A stretch of 45,335 nucleotides of DNA from Formosa sp. (GTDB lineage: Bacteria; Bacteroidota; Bacteroidia; Flavobacteriales; Flavobacteriaceae). Positions 10,788 to 20,975 of the stretch are shown one piece after another. The position numbers and the translations under genes are program-made. Numbering within the stretch: the first letter of the stretch is position 1; each line of letters opens with the position of its first letter. The DNA lies in assembly GCA_002698705.1 (NCBI GenBank), contig NZZM01000042.1, forward strand, positions 34,821-80,155, read 5' to 3'. Under the pieces are notes generated by a model. That model saw only the letters and a program-made list of their open reading frames with translations. It searched no databases and had not been told where the DNA came from.

Positions 10788-11216
10788 ATGTTTAAAGATT
10801 CAAAAAGACCCAAGTCTCAACAAAGTGGATTATCCCAACAAAATATGATTGCTCATGGGACTATTTTTGAGGGTGATTTAAAAAGTGAAGGGGACTTCAG
10901 GATTGAGGGTGTGATTAAGGGGACACTTTTTACAAAAGGAAAGGTTGTTATAGGCAGTACAGGAACTATTGAAGGCAGCTTAAATTGTGACAATGCTGAT
11001 ATTGAAGGCCAAGTTAAAGGTAAGCTGTTTATTTCAGAGACCCTAAGTTTGCGTGCATCTGCGCATGTAGATGGAGATGTTCAAACCGGGAAACTTGCAG
11101 TAGAGCCAGGTGCCACATTTAATGCGAATTGCCAAATGAAAGATGCTGTTAAAGCGCTCAAAACAAATCTAAATCCAACATTAGAAACTGGTGCTAAATC
11201 AGAACAAACAGCTTAA
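10788..11216 (+). CDS. Bactofilin (polymer-forming cytoskeletal protein)
   Basis: IAHGTIFEGDLKSEGDFRIEGVIKGTLFTKGKVVIGSTGTIEGSLNCDNADIEGQVKGKLF beta-helical repeats. Confidence 0.93.
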   Translation: MFKDSKRPKSQQSGLSQQNMIAHGTIFEGDLKSEGDFRIEGVIKGTLFTKGKVVIGSTGTIEGSLNCDNADIEGQVKGKLFISETLSLRASAHVDGDVQTGKLAVEPGATFNANCQMKDAVKALKTNLNPTLETGAKSEQTA

Positions 11217-11418
11217 AAATTTTGCGGAGCTTTCAAGTCTAGGTTTCCAGATGGTATCTATCATTGGAGTCTGCACCTTTCTGGGACAAAAGCTAGATGC
11301 ATTTTATTCAAATTCAACCACTAATTACTATACTTTAGGATTCGTATTGTTTGGCGTTATTTTAGCCACGGTATGTGTTGTTAGAAAGATTCTTAAACGC
11401 CCACAGATCATAGAATAA
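11191..11418 (+). CDS. AtpZ/AtpI family protein (F-ATPase accessory)
   Basis: 75-aa two-TM protein QLKNFAELSSLGFQMVSIIGVCTFLGQKLD... upstream of the atp genes; GTG start inside the bactofilin 3' end. Confidence 0.8.
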   Translation: MLNQNKQLKNFAELSSLGFQMVSIIGVCTFLGQKLDAFYSNSTTNYYTLGFVLFGVILATVCVVRKILKRPQIIE

Positions 11419-11424
11419 ACACGA

Positions 11425-11823
11425 ATGGAAGTGTTCAAGAAAAGACAAGTTTCGTTTTTATTACAATTGATTGTTATCACATTAGTATTGCTTGTGACTC
11501 ACTCATATTTACACCATTATTTTTCAAACTCAAATCCGCTGTTTTTTCCGATTTGGCAGGTTTACGCCTTTCATGTTTTTGTAACCACAGCTATATATGG
11601 CATAATAAACTACAAGTACTCTTTTGGTCAAAAAGTAATTTTCAATTTATTCATGGGAATGACTTTGCTTAAAATGATTTTGTCGATTTTATTTTTACTC
11701 CCCTTGTTTTTGTCTGATTTTGAAGCAAAAAGAGCCGATATTTTTAACTTTTTTGTACCCTATTTCTTTTTTCTTTTCTTTGAAATTTTTAGCTTAACAA
11801 AGCTGCTTCAAAATCCAGAATAG
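11425..11823 (+). CDS. Small four-TM membrane protein, DUF6168-like, between atpI-like gene and atpB
   Basis: 132-aa hydrophobic protein; family name from position and architecture. Confidence 0.6.
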   Translation: MEVFKKRQVSFLLQLIVITLVLLVTHSYLHHYFSNSNPLFFPIWQVYAFHVFVTTAIYGIINYKYSFGQKVIFNLFMGMTLLKMILSILFLLPLFLSDFEAKRADIFNFFVPYFFFLFFEIFSLTKLLQNPE

Positions 11824-11893
11824 TTTTATTTTTAAACCTGCTTCAAGGATGAGTTTTTTTCCAAAAACTTTCAAAATTAACCACAAAATTATG

Positions 11894-11924
11894 TTTGTCA
11901 ATTCATATAATGTGTGTAAATTTG
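11894..11924 (+). promoter_or_regulatory. Bacteroidota promoter for atpB operon: TTTG (11894-11897) - N19 - TAAATTTG (11917-11924)
   Basis: Exact -33/-7 consensus with 19-nt spacer, 38 nt upstream of the atpB ATG. Confidence 0.75.
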
Positions 11925-11962
11925 CAGCGTATAAAAAACTGGGTATTACAAAGCTGTAAATA

Positions 11963-13069
11963 ATGAAATTAATCAACCTAAAAAGTAAGTTAATAACAAT
12001 TTTATTTTTGTTTTTTGGTTTTATCGGTTTTGCTAAAGATGCTAACGAAAGGCATGATAGTGGTAAAAAATTTGATCCAAAAGAGATGATTTTACACCAC
12101 GTTAAAGATGCTTATGGGATGCATATTGCAACTTTAAATGCAACCGAAGATCACCCAATACACATCTCAATTCCATTACCGGTCATAGTATACACAAAAA
12201 AAGGGATTACTGTTTTCTCATCATCTGCTTTCCACCACGACTATCACGGTCATGAAATTGTTGAAAAAAACGGTCAACGCTTCATCAACCTTCATGAAAA
12301 GGTATATGTTTTAGATCCAGGTGCCAATGAAGTCATGCTGGACGCAGACGGATACGCCATAAATGCACATCGGCCCAAATTTGACCTGTCCATCACACGA
12401 AACGTTTTTATGATGTGGGTGTCTATTGCACTCTTGCTTTTTATATTTTTATCCGCCGCCCGCCGCTATAAAAAGGCAGAAAACTACGTGCCTTCTGGGA
12501 TTGCAAGTTTTGTAGAGCCTTTAATTGTTTTTGTAAGAGATGAAATCGGTAAACCGATGATCGGTGCTAAAAAGTATAAGCCTTATATGCCCTATTTGTT
12601 AACCATCTTTTTCTTTATTTGGATTAATAATATTTTTGGATTGATTCCAATTTTAAATGGCGCTAATCTAAGTGGTAATATAGCTTTTACATTTACATTA
12701 GCAGTACTCACTTTTATCATAACAACATTTAGTGGTAATAAAAATTACTGGAAGCATATTTTTTGGATGCCCGGCGTACCTGTGCCTATGAAAATATTTT
12801 TAATGCCCATCGAAATTATTGGCATGTTTGTCAAGCCAATATCTCTAATGATTCGTTTGTTTGCCAACATTACGGCAGGGCACGTTATTATTTTAGCATT
12901 AATGTCATTAATCTTTGTATTTAAGTCTGTTGCAATCGCACCAGTTTCTGTAGCATTCTCGTTGTTTATTACAGTCATCGAAGTTATTGTAACCGCAATA
13001 CAAGCATATATATTTACAATATTGTCAGCTCTATATTTTGGAATGGCAACAGAAGAAGAACATCATTAA
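11963..13069 (+). CDS. atpB: F0F1 ATP synthase subunit a, with N-terminal signal peptide and periplasmic extension
   Basis: PISLMIRLFANITAGHVIILALMSLIF and VIEVIVTAIQAYIFTILSALYFGMA. Confidence 0.95.
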   Translation: MKLINLKSKLITILFLFFGFIGFAKDANERHDSGKKFDPKEMILHHVKDAYGMHIATLNATEDHPIHISIPLPVIVYTKKGITVFSSSAFHHDYHGHEIVEKNGQRFINLHEKVYVLDPGANEVMLDADGYAINAHRPKFDLSITRNVFMMWVSIALLLFIFLSAARRYKKAENYVPSGIASFVEPLIVFVRDEIGKPMIGAKKYKPYMPYLLTIFFFIWINNIFGLIPILNGANLSGNIAFTFTLAVLTFIITTFSGNKNYWKHIFWMPGVPVPMKIFLMPIEIIGMFVKPISLMIRLFANITAGHVIILALMSLIFVFKSVAIAPVSVAFSLFITVIEVIVTAIQAYIFTILSALYFGMATEEEHH

Positions 13070-13081
13070 CTTAAATTATAA

Positions 13082-13294
<213 letters not shown>

Positions 13295-13300
13295 AAAAAT

Positions 13301-13339
13301 AAACTACAGAAGCAACGGTTGGTTGTTTCTGTAGTTTTT
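13301..13339 (+). terminator. 16-bp stem-loop plus T-tract between atpE and atpF (terminator/attenuator-like)
   Basis: AAACTACAGAAGCAAC (13301-13316), loop GGTTG, GTTGTTTCTGTAGTTT (13322-13337), then TT; only one wobble pair. Confidence 0.75.
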
Positions 13340-13366
13340 AATTTAAGTTATTTTAATAGAACGCAA

Positions 13367-13861
13367 ATGGATTTAATAACACCAGAGTTTGGACTTGTTT
13401 TTTGGACCTTGATAACATTTTTGGTCTTACTTTTTATTTTAAAAAAATTCGCTTGGAAGCCTATTTTAGGTGCTGTCAGTGAGAGAGAAGAAGGCATAAA
13501 AGAAGCTTTGGCCTCCGCTGTAGAAGCTCGTAAAGAAATGGAAAACTTAAAAGCTGACAACGAGCGTATTTTAAAGGAGGCTCGCGCCGAACGGGAAGCC
13601 ATGCTTAAAGAAGCAAGTGAGTTAAAAAATAAAATGATTGACGATGCGAAGCAAGACGCCAAATCACAGGCGAGTAAACTTGTAATACAAGCTCAAGCTG
13701 CTATCGAAGCAGAGAAAAAAGCTGCGATTGCAGATTTAAAATCACAGGTTGCGCAAATCTCCATCTCAATTGCAGAGAAAGTGGTGCGTCAGGAATTATC
13801 AAATCCAGAAAAGCAAGAGAAATTGGTCGAGGCCATGTTAGATGAAACTACTTTGAATTAA
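13367..13861 (+). CDS. atpF: F0F1 ATP synthase subunit b
   Basis: MDLITPEFGLVFWTLITFLVLLFILKKFAWKPILGAVSEREEGI; ATG at 13367 preferred over the TTG at 13319, which lies inside the hairpin. Confidence 0.95.
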   Translation: MDLITPEFGLVFWTLITFLVLLFILKKFAWKPILGAVSEREEGIKEALASAVEARKEMENLKADNERILKEARAEREAMLKEASELKNKMIDDAKQDAKSQASKLVIQAQAAIEAEKKAAIADLKSQVAQISISIAEKVVRQELSNPEKQEKLVEAMLDETTLN

Positions 13862-13870
13862 AGCAATACT

Positions 13871-14407
13871 ATGTCAGGTACAAGAGCAGCCATTCGATAT
13901 GCCAAAGCTATTTTAAGCGTGGGGACAGACAACCAAACTTCGGAAAAAATCCAATTAGAAATGGATCAAATTGCCCACGCGATTGAATCTAATGCCGCAT
14001 TGAACGAGGCCTTAAAATCTCCAGTAGTAAAACTGTCAGTAAAAGCAGTAGTTTTAGATAAAGTCTTTAATAACTTTAGTCCCGAACTAAAGTCTTTATT
14101 TCAAACTTTAGTACAAAATAAGCGCATTGATTTACTAGAGGAAATTGCCTTGCAGTACAAGCAGTTATTTAACCAGCTCAACAACAAGGAAGAGGCGATC
14201 GTCATCACAGCAGTACCAATGACCTCGGCCATGGAAGTAAAGATTATGGCAAAACTTAAAACTTTGTCAAGTAAAGATTTAAGCTTAAAAAAAAGGGTAG
14301 ATGAGACCATACTTGGAGGTTTTATTTTACGAGTTGGGGACCAGCAATACAATGCCAGTGTTTCCAACCAATTAAATGAATTAAAAAATAAATTTCAAAT
14401 AAATTAA
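13871..14407 (+). CDS. atpH: F0F1 ATP synthase subunit delta
   Basis: [15 protein letters not shown]... and C-terminal [39 protein letters not shown]. Confidence 0.95.
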   Translation: MSGTRAAIRYAKAILSVGTDNQTSEKIQLEMDQIAHAIESNAALNEALKSPVVKLSVKAVVLDKVFNNFSPELKSLFQTLVQNKRIDLLEEIALQYKQLFNQLNNKEEAIVITAVPMTSAMEVKIMAKLKTLSSKDLSLKKRVDETILGGFILRVGDQQYNASVSNQLNELKNKFQIN

Positions 14408-14408
14408 A

Positions 14409-15986
14409 ATGGCAGATGTAAAAGCAGCTGAAATTTCAGCAATTTTAAAGCAACAACTTTCAGGATTTGAAGCGAATGCGTCCCTAGACGAAGTAGGAAC
14501 TGTATTAACTGTAGGAGATGGGATTGTCCGCGCCTACGGATTGTCTAACGCACAGTACGGTGAATTGGTTCAATTTGAAGGCGGTCTTGAAGGGATTGTT
14601 TTGAATCTTGAAGAAGACAATGTTGGAATTGTACTTTTAGGTGCTTCTAAAGTTGTAAGAGAAGGTTCAACAGTTAAACGTACAGGCCGTATCGCATCCA
14701 TAAATGTTGGAGAAGGTATTGTGGGGCGTGTGGTGGATACCCTTGGTACACCCATTGATGGAAAGGGGCCTGTTGAAGGCGATCTTTATCAAATGCCATT
14801 GGAGCGTAAAGCACCTGGTGTTGTATTCCGAGAGCCGGTTACTGAACCACTTCAAACAGGAATAAAATCTATTGATGCTATGATCCCAGTAGGGCGTGGC
14901 CAAAGAGAACTTGTAATTGGAGATCGTCAAACAGGGAAAACTGCAGTTTGTATCGATACCATATTAAATCAAAAAGAATTCTATGATGCAGGGGAACCTG
15001 TTTACTGTATTTATGTTGCGGTAGGACAGAAAGCGTCCACTGTTGCTTTAATTTCAAAAACACTTGAGGAAAAAGGTGCCTTGGCTTACACCACAATTGT
15101 AGCAGCAAATGCATCAGACCCTGCACCAATGCAGGTTTATGCACCGTTTGCAGGTGCTGCAATTGGAGAGTATTTTAGAGATACAGGCCGACCCGCTCTT
15201 ATTGTTTATGATGATTTGTCAAAACAAGCTGTGGCTTATCGAGAAGTTTCACTTTTATTACGCCGCCCACCAGGACGAGAGGCTTATCCAGGAGATGTAT
15301 TTTATTTACACTCGCGTTTGTTGGAGCGTTCTGCAAAAGTGATCAACGATGACACCCTTGCAAAGGATATGAACGATTTACCTGAATCCTTGAAGCCTTT
15401 GGTGAAAGGCGGGGGATCTTTAACAGCACTTCCAATCATTGAAACGCAAGCGGGGGATGTATCTGCTTATATTCCTACAAACGTGATTTCGATTACAGAT
15501 GGTCAGATTTTCTTAGATGGTGATTTATTCAATTCTGGCGTTCGACCGGCGATCAACGTCGGCATTTCTGTGTCTCGTGTGGGAGGAAATGCACAGATTA
15601 AATCCATGAAAAAAGTATCTGGAACATTAAAGCTTGATCAAGCACAATTCCGTGAATTAGAGGCTTTTGCCAAGTTTGGTTCAGATTTGGATGCCGTTAC
15701 ATTGAATGTTATTGAAAAAGGAAAACGAAACGTTGAAATCCTTAAGCAAGCCCAAAATGACCCTTTTAAAGTAGAAGATCAAATTGCGATTATTTATGCA
15801 GGATCTAAAAACTTATTGCGGGATGTTCCTGTTAATAAAGTCAAAGAGTTTGAAGCTGAATTCATAGAATTTTTAAAAGTAAAACACAGTGGAGTTCTGT
15901 CTACTCTTAAATCTGGCAAGCTTACAGATGAGGTCACAGACACCCTAACAAAAGTAGCACAAAACATGTCTGCTAAATACAATTAG
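14409..15986 (+). CDS. atpA: F0F1 ATP synthase subunit alpha
   Basis: [16 protein letters not shown]-loop, [60 protein letters not shown]. Confidence 0.98.
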   Translation: MADVKAAEISAILKQQLSGFEANASLDEVGTVLTVGDGIVRAYGLSNAQYGELVQFEGGLEGIVLNLEEDNVGIVLLGASKVVREGSTVKRTGRIASINVGEGIVGRVVDTLGTPIDGKGPVEGDLYQMPLERKAPGVVFREPVTEPLQTGIKSIDAMIPVGRGQRELVIGDRQTGKTAVCIDTILNQKEFYDAGEPVYCIYVAVGQKASTVALISKTLEEKGALAYTTIVAANASDPAPMQVYAPFAGAAIGEYFRDTGRPALIVYDDLSKQAVAYREVSLLLRRPPGREAYPGDVFYLHSRLLERSAKVINDDTLAKDMNDLPESLKPLVKGGGSLTALPIIETQAGDVSAYIPTNVISITDGQIFLDGDLFNSGVRPAINVGISVSRVGGNAQIKSMKKVSGTLKLDQAQFRELEAFAKFGSDLDAVTLNVIEKGKRNVEILKQAQNDPFKVEDQIAIIYAGSKNLLRDVPVNKVKEFEAEFIEFLKVKHSGVLSTLKSGKLTDEVTDTLTKVAQNMSAKYN

Positions 15987-15994
15987 TCTAAAGC

Positions 15995-16852
15995 ATGGCA
16001 AATTTAAAGGAAATAAGAAACAGAATTTCGTCTGTATCCTCTACGATGCAGATCACAAGTGCCATGAAGATGGTTTCTGCCGCCAAGTTAAAGAAGGCCC
16101 AAGACGCCATCACAGCGATGCGCCCATACGCGGACAAGCTTACAGAGCTTTTACAAAATTTAAGCGCTACCTTGGACTCGAGCAACGGGAGTAAATTTGC
16201 AGAACAACGCGAGGTAAAAACAGTACTTATTGTAGCGATTACCTCCAATAGAGGGCTTTGTGGCGCCTTTAATTCCAACATCATCAAACAGGTAACCCAT
16301 TTAGCAAGGGCATATGCGGATCAAAAAGTTTCTGTACTGGCCATTGGAAAGAAAGGCAATGATGCACTTGAGAAAGAGAACCAAGTCATTTCAAATCAAA
16401 GTAATGTTTTTGAGGATTTGACTTTTGAAAATGTCGCAAAAATTGCTGACACGTTGATGGCACAGTTTGAATCGGGTGCGGTTGATAAAATTGAGTTAGT
16501 ATACAATAAATTCAAAAACGCAGCTACTCAAATTATTTTGACGGAGCCATTTTTACCCATTGTTCCAAATACGGAAATTGTAAATTTAAATCAAGACTAT
16601 ATATTTGAGCCTTCTAAATCGGAAATTGTCGAAACCTTAATACCAAAGTCTTTAAAAACACAGTTATTCAAAGCCGTAAGAGACAGTTTTGCAAGTGAAC
16701 ATGGTGCCCGAATGACAGCCATGCACAAGGCTACGGACAATGCCACAGAGCTAAGAGATCAATTAAAATTGACCTACAACAAAGCAAGACAAGCAGCCAT
16801 TACCAATGAGATTCTTGAAATTGTTGGTGGTGCTGAGGCGTTGAACAACTAA
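15995..16852 (+). CDS. atpG: F0F1 ATP synthase subunit gamma
   Basis: MANLKEIRNRISSVSSTMQITSAMKMVSAAKLKKAQ and TDNATELRDQLKLTYNKARQAAITNEILEIVGGAEAL. Confidence 0.97.
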   Translation: MANLKEIRNRISSVSSTMQITSAMKMVSAAKLKKAQDAITAMRPYADKLTELLQNLSATLDSSNGSKFAEQREVKTVLIVAITSNRGLCGAFNSNIIKQVTHLARAYADQKVSVLAIGKKGNDALEKENQVISNQSNVFEDLTFENVAKIADTLMAQFESGAVDKIELVYNKFKNAATQIILTEPFLPIVPNTEIVNLNQDYIFEPSKSEIVETLIPKSLKTQLFKAVRDSFASEHGARMTAMHKATDNATELRDQLKLTYNKARQAAITNEILEIVGGAEALNN

Positions 16853-16964
16853 AGTAAGCGCTGCAAACACAAACAGTCCTGAATCCAGCACCCTACTGCC
16901 TTCCCATTAATAATTATTATATCTGCCGTAAAAAGTGTATTTTTAAGCCTATAAATCCAGTAGT

Positions 16965-18425
16965 TTGACACAGCTTAAAACACTTTATAAGCAAACATTT
17001 ATTTACGGGTTGGCTACGGTGATTCCTAAAATGCTCAGTTTTTTACTGGTGCGTTTGCATACGGATAAATCAGTGCTAGCAAACGTAGCTGATTATGGTG
17101 ATGTCTCTTTAATCTTTGCTTATTTTGTATTGTTCAATGTACTTTTGGCTTATGGGATGGAAACCGCTTTTTTCCGCTTTTTTAATAGCAATCACAAAAA
17201 AGAAACAGTTTTAAGCACTTCTGCAATTTCCTTGTTATTGACCTCCTCACTGATTTTTATTGTTGGCTATCTATTGAAACAAGAGATCTCAAGCTATATT
17301 AACATCGATGCCGATTATATAGTCTTGGTTTTGTGGATTTTATTTTTTGACGCCTTGGTAATCATTCCATTTGCATATTTACGCGCCCTAGGTAAGCCAG
17401 CCAAATACACAGTCATTAAGCTCGTGAATGTAGCGCTCAATTTAGGGCTTAATATTGTCTTGTTATTATTTTTAAAATCATGGGCCGAAACGTCCTCGTT
17501 TTGGGAATTGTTTTACCGTCCGAATTTTGAAGTACACTATATTTTTATAGCCAATTTGATAGCAAGCGTCGCCACTCTTTTATTCTTAATTCGGTTTTAT
17601 TTTCAGCTCAATTATAATTTTAATGTCAAACTTTGGATGCAGATGTTGCGCTATGCAGCCCCAGTACTTATTGCAGGAATTGCCTTTTCCATCAATGAAA
17701 CTTTTGACCGAATTTTATTAGAGTGGCTGTTACCTGAAAATCTATCTAAAACCGCCATCGGAACCTACTCTGCTTGTTATAAATTAGCCTTATTCATGAC
17801 CTTATTTGCTACGTCCTATCGATTGGGGATTGAGCCGTTCTTTTTTAGTACTGCAAAGGAGGAAGAGGCCAAAACTAATTATGCCAAAACATTAGAATTT
17901 TTTGTCATATTCGGAGCATTGATTCTTTTGATTGTTGTCGTTTTTGTTGATGTATTAAAATTAATTTTGATTCCAAACGAAGCTTATTGGGATGCTATGA
18001 GTGTTGTGCCGATCTTGTTACTCGCTTATTTATTTTTAGGGATTTATCACAACTTGTCTGTATGGTATAAAGTAACTGATCGCACAAAATTCGGGGCTTA
18101 TATCTCTATTTTTGGGGCCCTATTAACAATACTTATTAACCTTTTGTTTATTCCAAAGTTTGGTTATATGGCTTCGGCCACTGCCACACTGGCCGCCTAT
18201 GTTACTATGGCTTTTATTTCCTACATACTTGGGCAAAAGCATTATAAAGTCCCTTATAACTTAAAAAAAATAGGGCTTTACTTAATGCTTTCTATTGGGT
18301 TTTCTGCCTTGTCTTTTTATGTTTTCAGAGAACAATACATTGTTGGAAGCGTTTTGATTATTATGTTGATAGCCGTTGTATGGGTTAAGGAGAAAAACGA
18401 TCTAAAACAACTTATTAAATCCTAA
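16965..18425 (+). CDS. Oligosaccharide flippase / polysaccharide biosynthesis C-terminal family protein
   Basis: [27 protein letters not shown] and polytopic MATE/Wzx-like architecture; TTG start. Confidence 0.87.
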   Translation: MTQLKTLYKQTFIYGLATVIPKMLSFLLVRLHTDKSVLANVADYGDVSLIFAYFVLFNVLLAYGMETAFFRFFNSNHKKETVLSTSAISLLLTSSLIFIVGYLLKQEISSYINIDADYIVLVLWILFFDALVIIPFAYLRALGKPAKYTVIKLVNVALNLGLNIVLLLFLKSWAETSSFWELFYRPNFEVHYIFIANLIASVATLLFLIRFYFQLNYNFNVKLWMQMLRYAAPVLIAGIAFSINETFDRILLEWLLPENLSKTAIGTYSACYKLALFMTLFATSYRLGIEPFFFSTAKEEEAKTNYAKTLEFFVIFGALILLIVVVFVDVLKLILIPNEAYWDAMSVVPILLLAYLFLGIYHNLSVWYKVTDRTKFGAYISIFGALLTILINLLFIPKFGYMASATATLAAYVTMAFISYILGQKHYKVPYNLKKIGLYLMLSIGFSALSFYVFREQYIVGSVLIIMLIAVVWVKEKNDLKQLIKS

Positions 18426-18427
18426 TT

Positions 18428-18862
18428 ATGAAAATTAATATCATTAATAAATCTTCTCACGAACTTCCTAACTATGAGACCATCGCTTCAGCTGGTATGG
18501 ATTTACGCGCTTACATTGAACATGATATAATTCTAAAGCCACTTGAAAGGTACATTATTCCTACCGGACTTTTTATGGCACTCCCCGTAGGTTTTGAAGC
18601 CCAAATTCGGCCTCGTAGTGGTTTAGCTGCCAAACACGGGGTCACGGTTCTGAACAGTCCTGGGACTATTGACGCTGATTACAGAGGTGAGGTTGGGGTA
18701 ATTTTAATTAACCTTTCTGACGAAGATTTCACAATACAAAATGGTGAACGCATCGCTCAGATGGTCATTGCCAAGCATGAGCGTGCCATATGGAATCTCG
18801 TTCAAAGTTTATCGGATACAAGTCGCGGCGCTGGTGGATTTGGAAGCACAGGAAGCCAATGA
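18428..18862 (+). CDS. dut: dUTP diphosphatase
   Basis: [66 protein letters not shown] motifs. Confidence 0.97.
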   Translation: MKINIINKSSHELPNYETIASAGMDLRAYIEHDIILKPLERYIIPTGLFMALPVGFEAQIRPRSGLAAKHGVTVLNSPGTIDADYRGEVGVILINLSDEDFTIQNGERIAQMVIAKHERAIWNLVQSLSDTSRGAGGFGSTGSQ

Positions 18863-20214
18863 CACATCCAAAGTGGTTAATATTATTTTTTTTCAGCTTT
18901 TTTCTAGGCGCAATGGCCTCTGAACAAAAAAAGCATGACAGTATCCCGGGCTTAGTAACAACTAATGCAGAACTGCAATTTCAAGGCAAATTTTACGAAG
19001 CCTTAAAACAAAAAGGAATTGAAAATTATACTAAAGCGATTGACGCTCTAATAAGCTGCTCTAAATTATACCCAGAGCGCGCTGTAGTTTATTATCTACT
19101 AGGAGATCTTTATTACAAAACAAAAGCGTATTCTCGTTCTGAAAATAATCTACAAAAAGCTATTGTTTTAGACAAAAATAATTTTTGGTACAAAGAAAAA
19201 TTATATCAACTATATGTCCATACTGATGATTATAACAAAGCAATAGCAGCGGTAAAACCACTCCTTTTCAAACGCCAAGCCTTAAAGGAGGACTTGGTAC
19301 ATTTAAATGTTAGCGCAGGTCATTATGAAGTAGCTTTGAAGCAGATTGAAAAACTGGATTTACAGTATGGTTATAAGTTGGAACGCGATCAATTCCGCGT
19401 CAATATTTATTTGCAAACCAACAATCAAAATGCACATATACAGTTTTTAAAGAAACGCCTTAGTGAATCGCCAGAAAACGCCCAACATTTTTTAAATTTA
19501 ATTTATACTTTAAGTAAGTATGGTTTAAAGAACGAAGCCTTCATAACTTCCAAATCTTTTTTAAAAGCCCACCCCAAATCTCACTTTGCACATGTGGGCC
19601 TGTATAAGTTTTATCTAGACGACAAGGCCTACGAAAAAGCAATTAAGTCTATGAAAATAGTAACGAGTAGCAATGTATTGGCGCCATACATAAAAGCCAA
19701 AGTTTTAAGTGATTTCCTTCAGTTTGTTAAAGACAATCCTGCCTATAAAGCGGTACTGGCTGAAGTGGAGCCCACTTCTTCATTGGATGTTTCAAACCGT
19801 TCCAATTTAGAATGGGCTGCTTACTACAATGAAATAAATAAACCGCTTAAAGCCTTGAACTTTTATGAAAAAGAGCTGCTAAAGATACCTCAAGATTTAG
19901 GACTGATTCAAACAATTGCCAGCCTTTACTTGGAAACAATGCAATATGAACGCGCCGTTGAATTTACTTTAACACAATTGGAGTTTTTTCCGACACAAAT
20001 TCAGCTGTATTTAATTTGTGGACAGGCTCAATTTCAATTGCAGCGTTGGGGAGCGGCTTTAGATTTGCTTGAAATCGGATTAGATTATATTTTTGAAGAC
20101 AATGAAACAGCTGAAAGATATTATATTTTAATGGCTGATCTTTACTCCAAAAACAACAATATTGCAAAAGCAAAAACGTTTAATGATAAAGCAAAAGCAC
20201 TTAATAGGCAATGA
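18859..20214 (+). CDS. Tetratricopeptide repeat protein with N-terminal signal
   Basis: ATGA overlap with the dut stop gives start [20 protein letters not shown]; repeated TPR signatures. The ORF track start at 18790 is inside dut. Confidence 0.85.
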   Translation: MTHPKWLILFFFSFFLGAMASEQKKHDSIPGLVTTNAELQFQGKFYEALKQKGIENYTKAIDALISCSKLYPERAVVYYLLGDLYYKTKAYSRSENNLQKAIVLDKNNFWYKEKLYQLYVHTDDYNKAIAAVKPLLFKRQALKEDLVHLNVSAGHYEVALKQIEKLDLQYGYKLERDQFRVNIYLQTNNQNAHIQFLKKRLSESPENAQHFLNLIYTLSKYGLKNEAFITSKSFLKAHPKSHFAHVGLYKFYLDDKAYEKAIKSMKIVTSSNVLAPYIKAKVLSDFLQFVKDNPAYKAVLAEVEPTSSLDVSNRSNLEWAAYYNEINKPLKALNFYEKELLKIPQDLGLIQTIASLYLETMQYERAVEFTLTQLEFFPTQIQLYLICGQAQFQLQRWGAALDLLEIGLDYIFEDNETAERYYILMADLYSKNNNIAKAKTFNDKAKALNRQ

Positions 20215-20975
20215 TAAAAAAGTTCATATATAGTTTAATAGCAGTTTTATTTTTTAGTTGTGGGATTGTAAAAAAAATTGGTGTGGAGCCAGTGCTAGAC
20301 TCAAAATTGAAAGCAAAGCAAATATTAAAAACACACCAAAAACAAAAGACGGACTTTACAACCCTTCAATCACGACTTAAGTTGGAATTGACGGAAGGCA
20401 ATAAATCACAGACACATACGCTAACACTTCGAATGGAGCGTGGTAATACGATATGGGTCAACGCTTTTTTAAATATGGTACGTTTAAAAATAACGCCAGA
20501 AAAAGTTCAAATGTATAATAAATTAGACCGTACGTTTTTTGATGGAGACTATGAAATTATAACAGACTTCTTAGGCATTACACTCAATTTTTCTAACCTT
20601 GAAAATGTATTGCTTGGAGATGCTCTTTTTAACCCCAAAGCAAATGCTTTAAAAAAAGAATTAAACCAAACGTCTTATGTCTTGACACCAAAAAAAGTTA
20701 ATGAATTATTACAAGTCTTGTATTTTATCAACCCTCGCTCCTTTAAACTGGAAGGTCAGTCCGTATACCAGCCTCTTGAAAATCGAAGTCTTGACATAAA
20801 TTACCAGAGTTTTCAAGATATTGATAAACAATTATTCCCCAAATCAATAACAATCAAAGTCCTGGAAAACCAAAACGAAACTAACTTGAAATTGAATTTA
20901 AAATCCGTAATTTTAAACCAGCCCTTACGGTTTCCATTTAAAATGCCCTCGGGCTATAAACAGATTGATCTCTAA
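20211..20975 (+). CDS. DUF4292 domain-containing lipoprotein
   Basis: [22 protein letters not shown] lipobox; ATGA overlap with the TPR gene; position before the M23/EnvC gene as commonly seen in Flavobacteriia. Confidence 0.78.
   Translation: MIKKFIYSLIAVLFFSCGIVKKIGVEPVLDSKLKAKQILKTHQKQKTDFTTLQSRLKLELTEGNKSQTHTLTLRMERGNTIWVNAFLNMVRLKITPEKVQMYNKLDRTFFDGDYEIITDFLGITLNFSNLENVLLGDALFNPKANALKKELNQTSYVLTPKKVNELLQVLYFINPRSFKLEGQSVYQPLENRSLDINYQSFQDIDKQLFPKSITIKVLENQNETNLKLNLKSVILNQPLRFPFKMPSGYKQIDL

Noticed and set aside
13348-13662. 104-aa antisense ORF opposite atpF
   Set aside because: Low-complexity Ser/Ala-rich translation that mirrors the Glu/Lys/Ala-rich b-subunit coiled coil; shadow ORF.
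14570-15342. Several ORFs on both strands inside atpA (61-94 aa)
   Set aside because: Alternative frames of a highly conserved gene with no independent support.
18741-18923. 60-aa ORF overlapping dut and the TPR gene
   Set aside because: Alternate frame over two well-supported genes.
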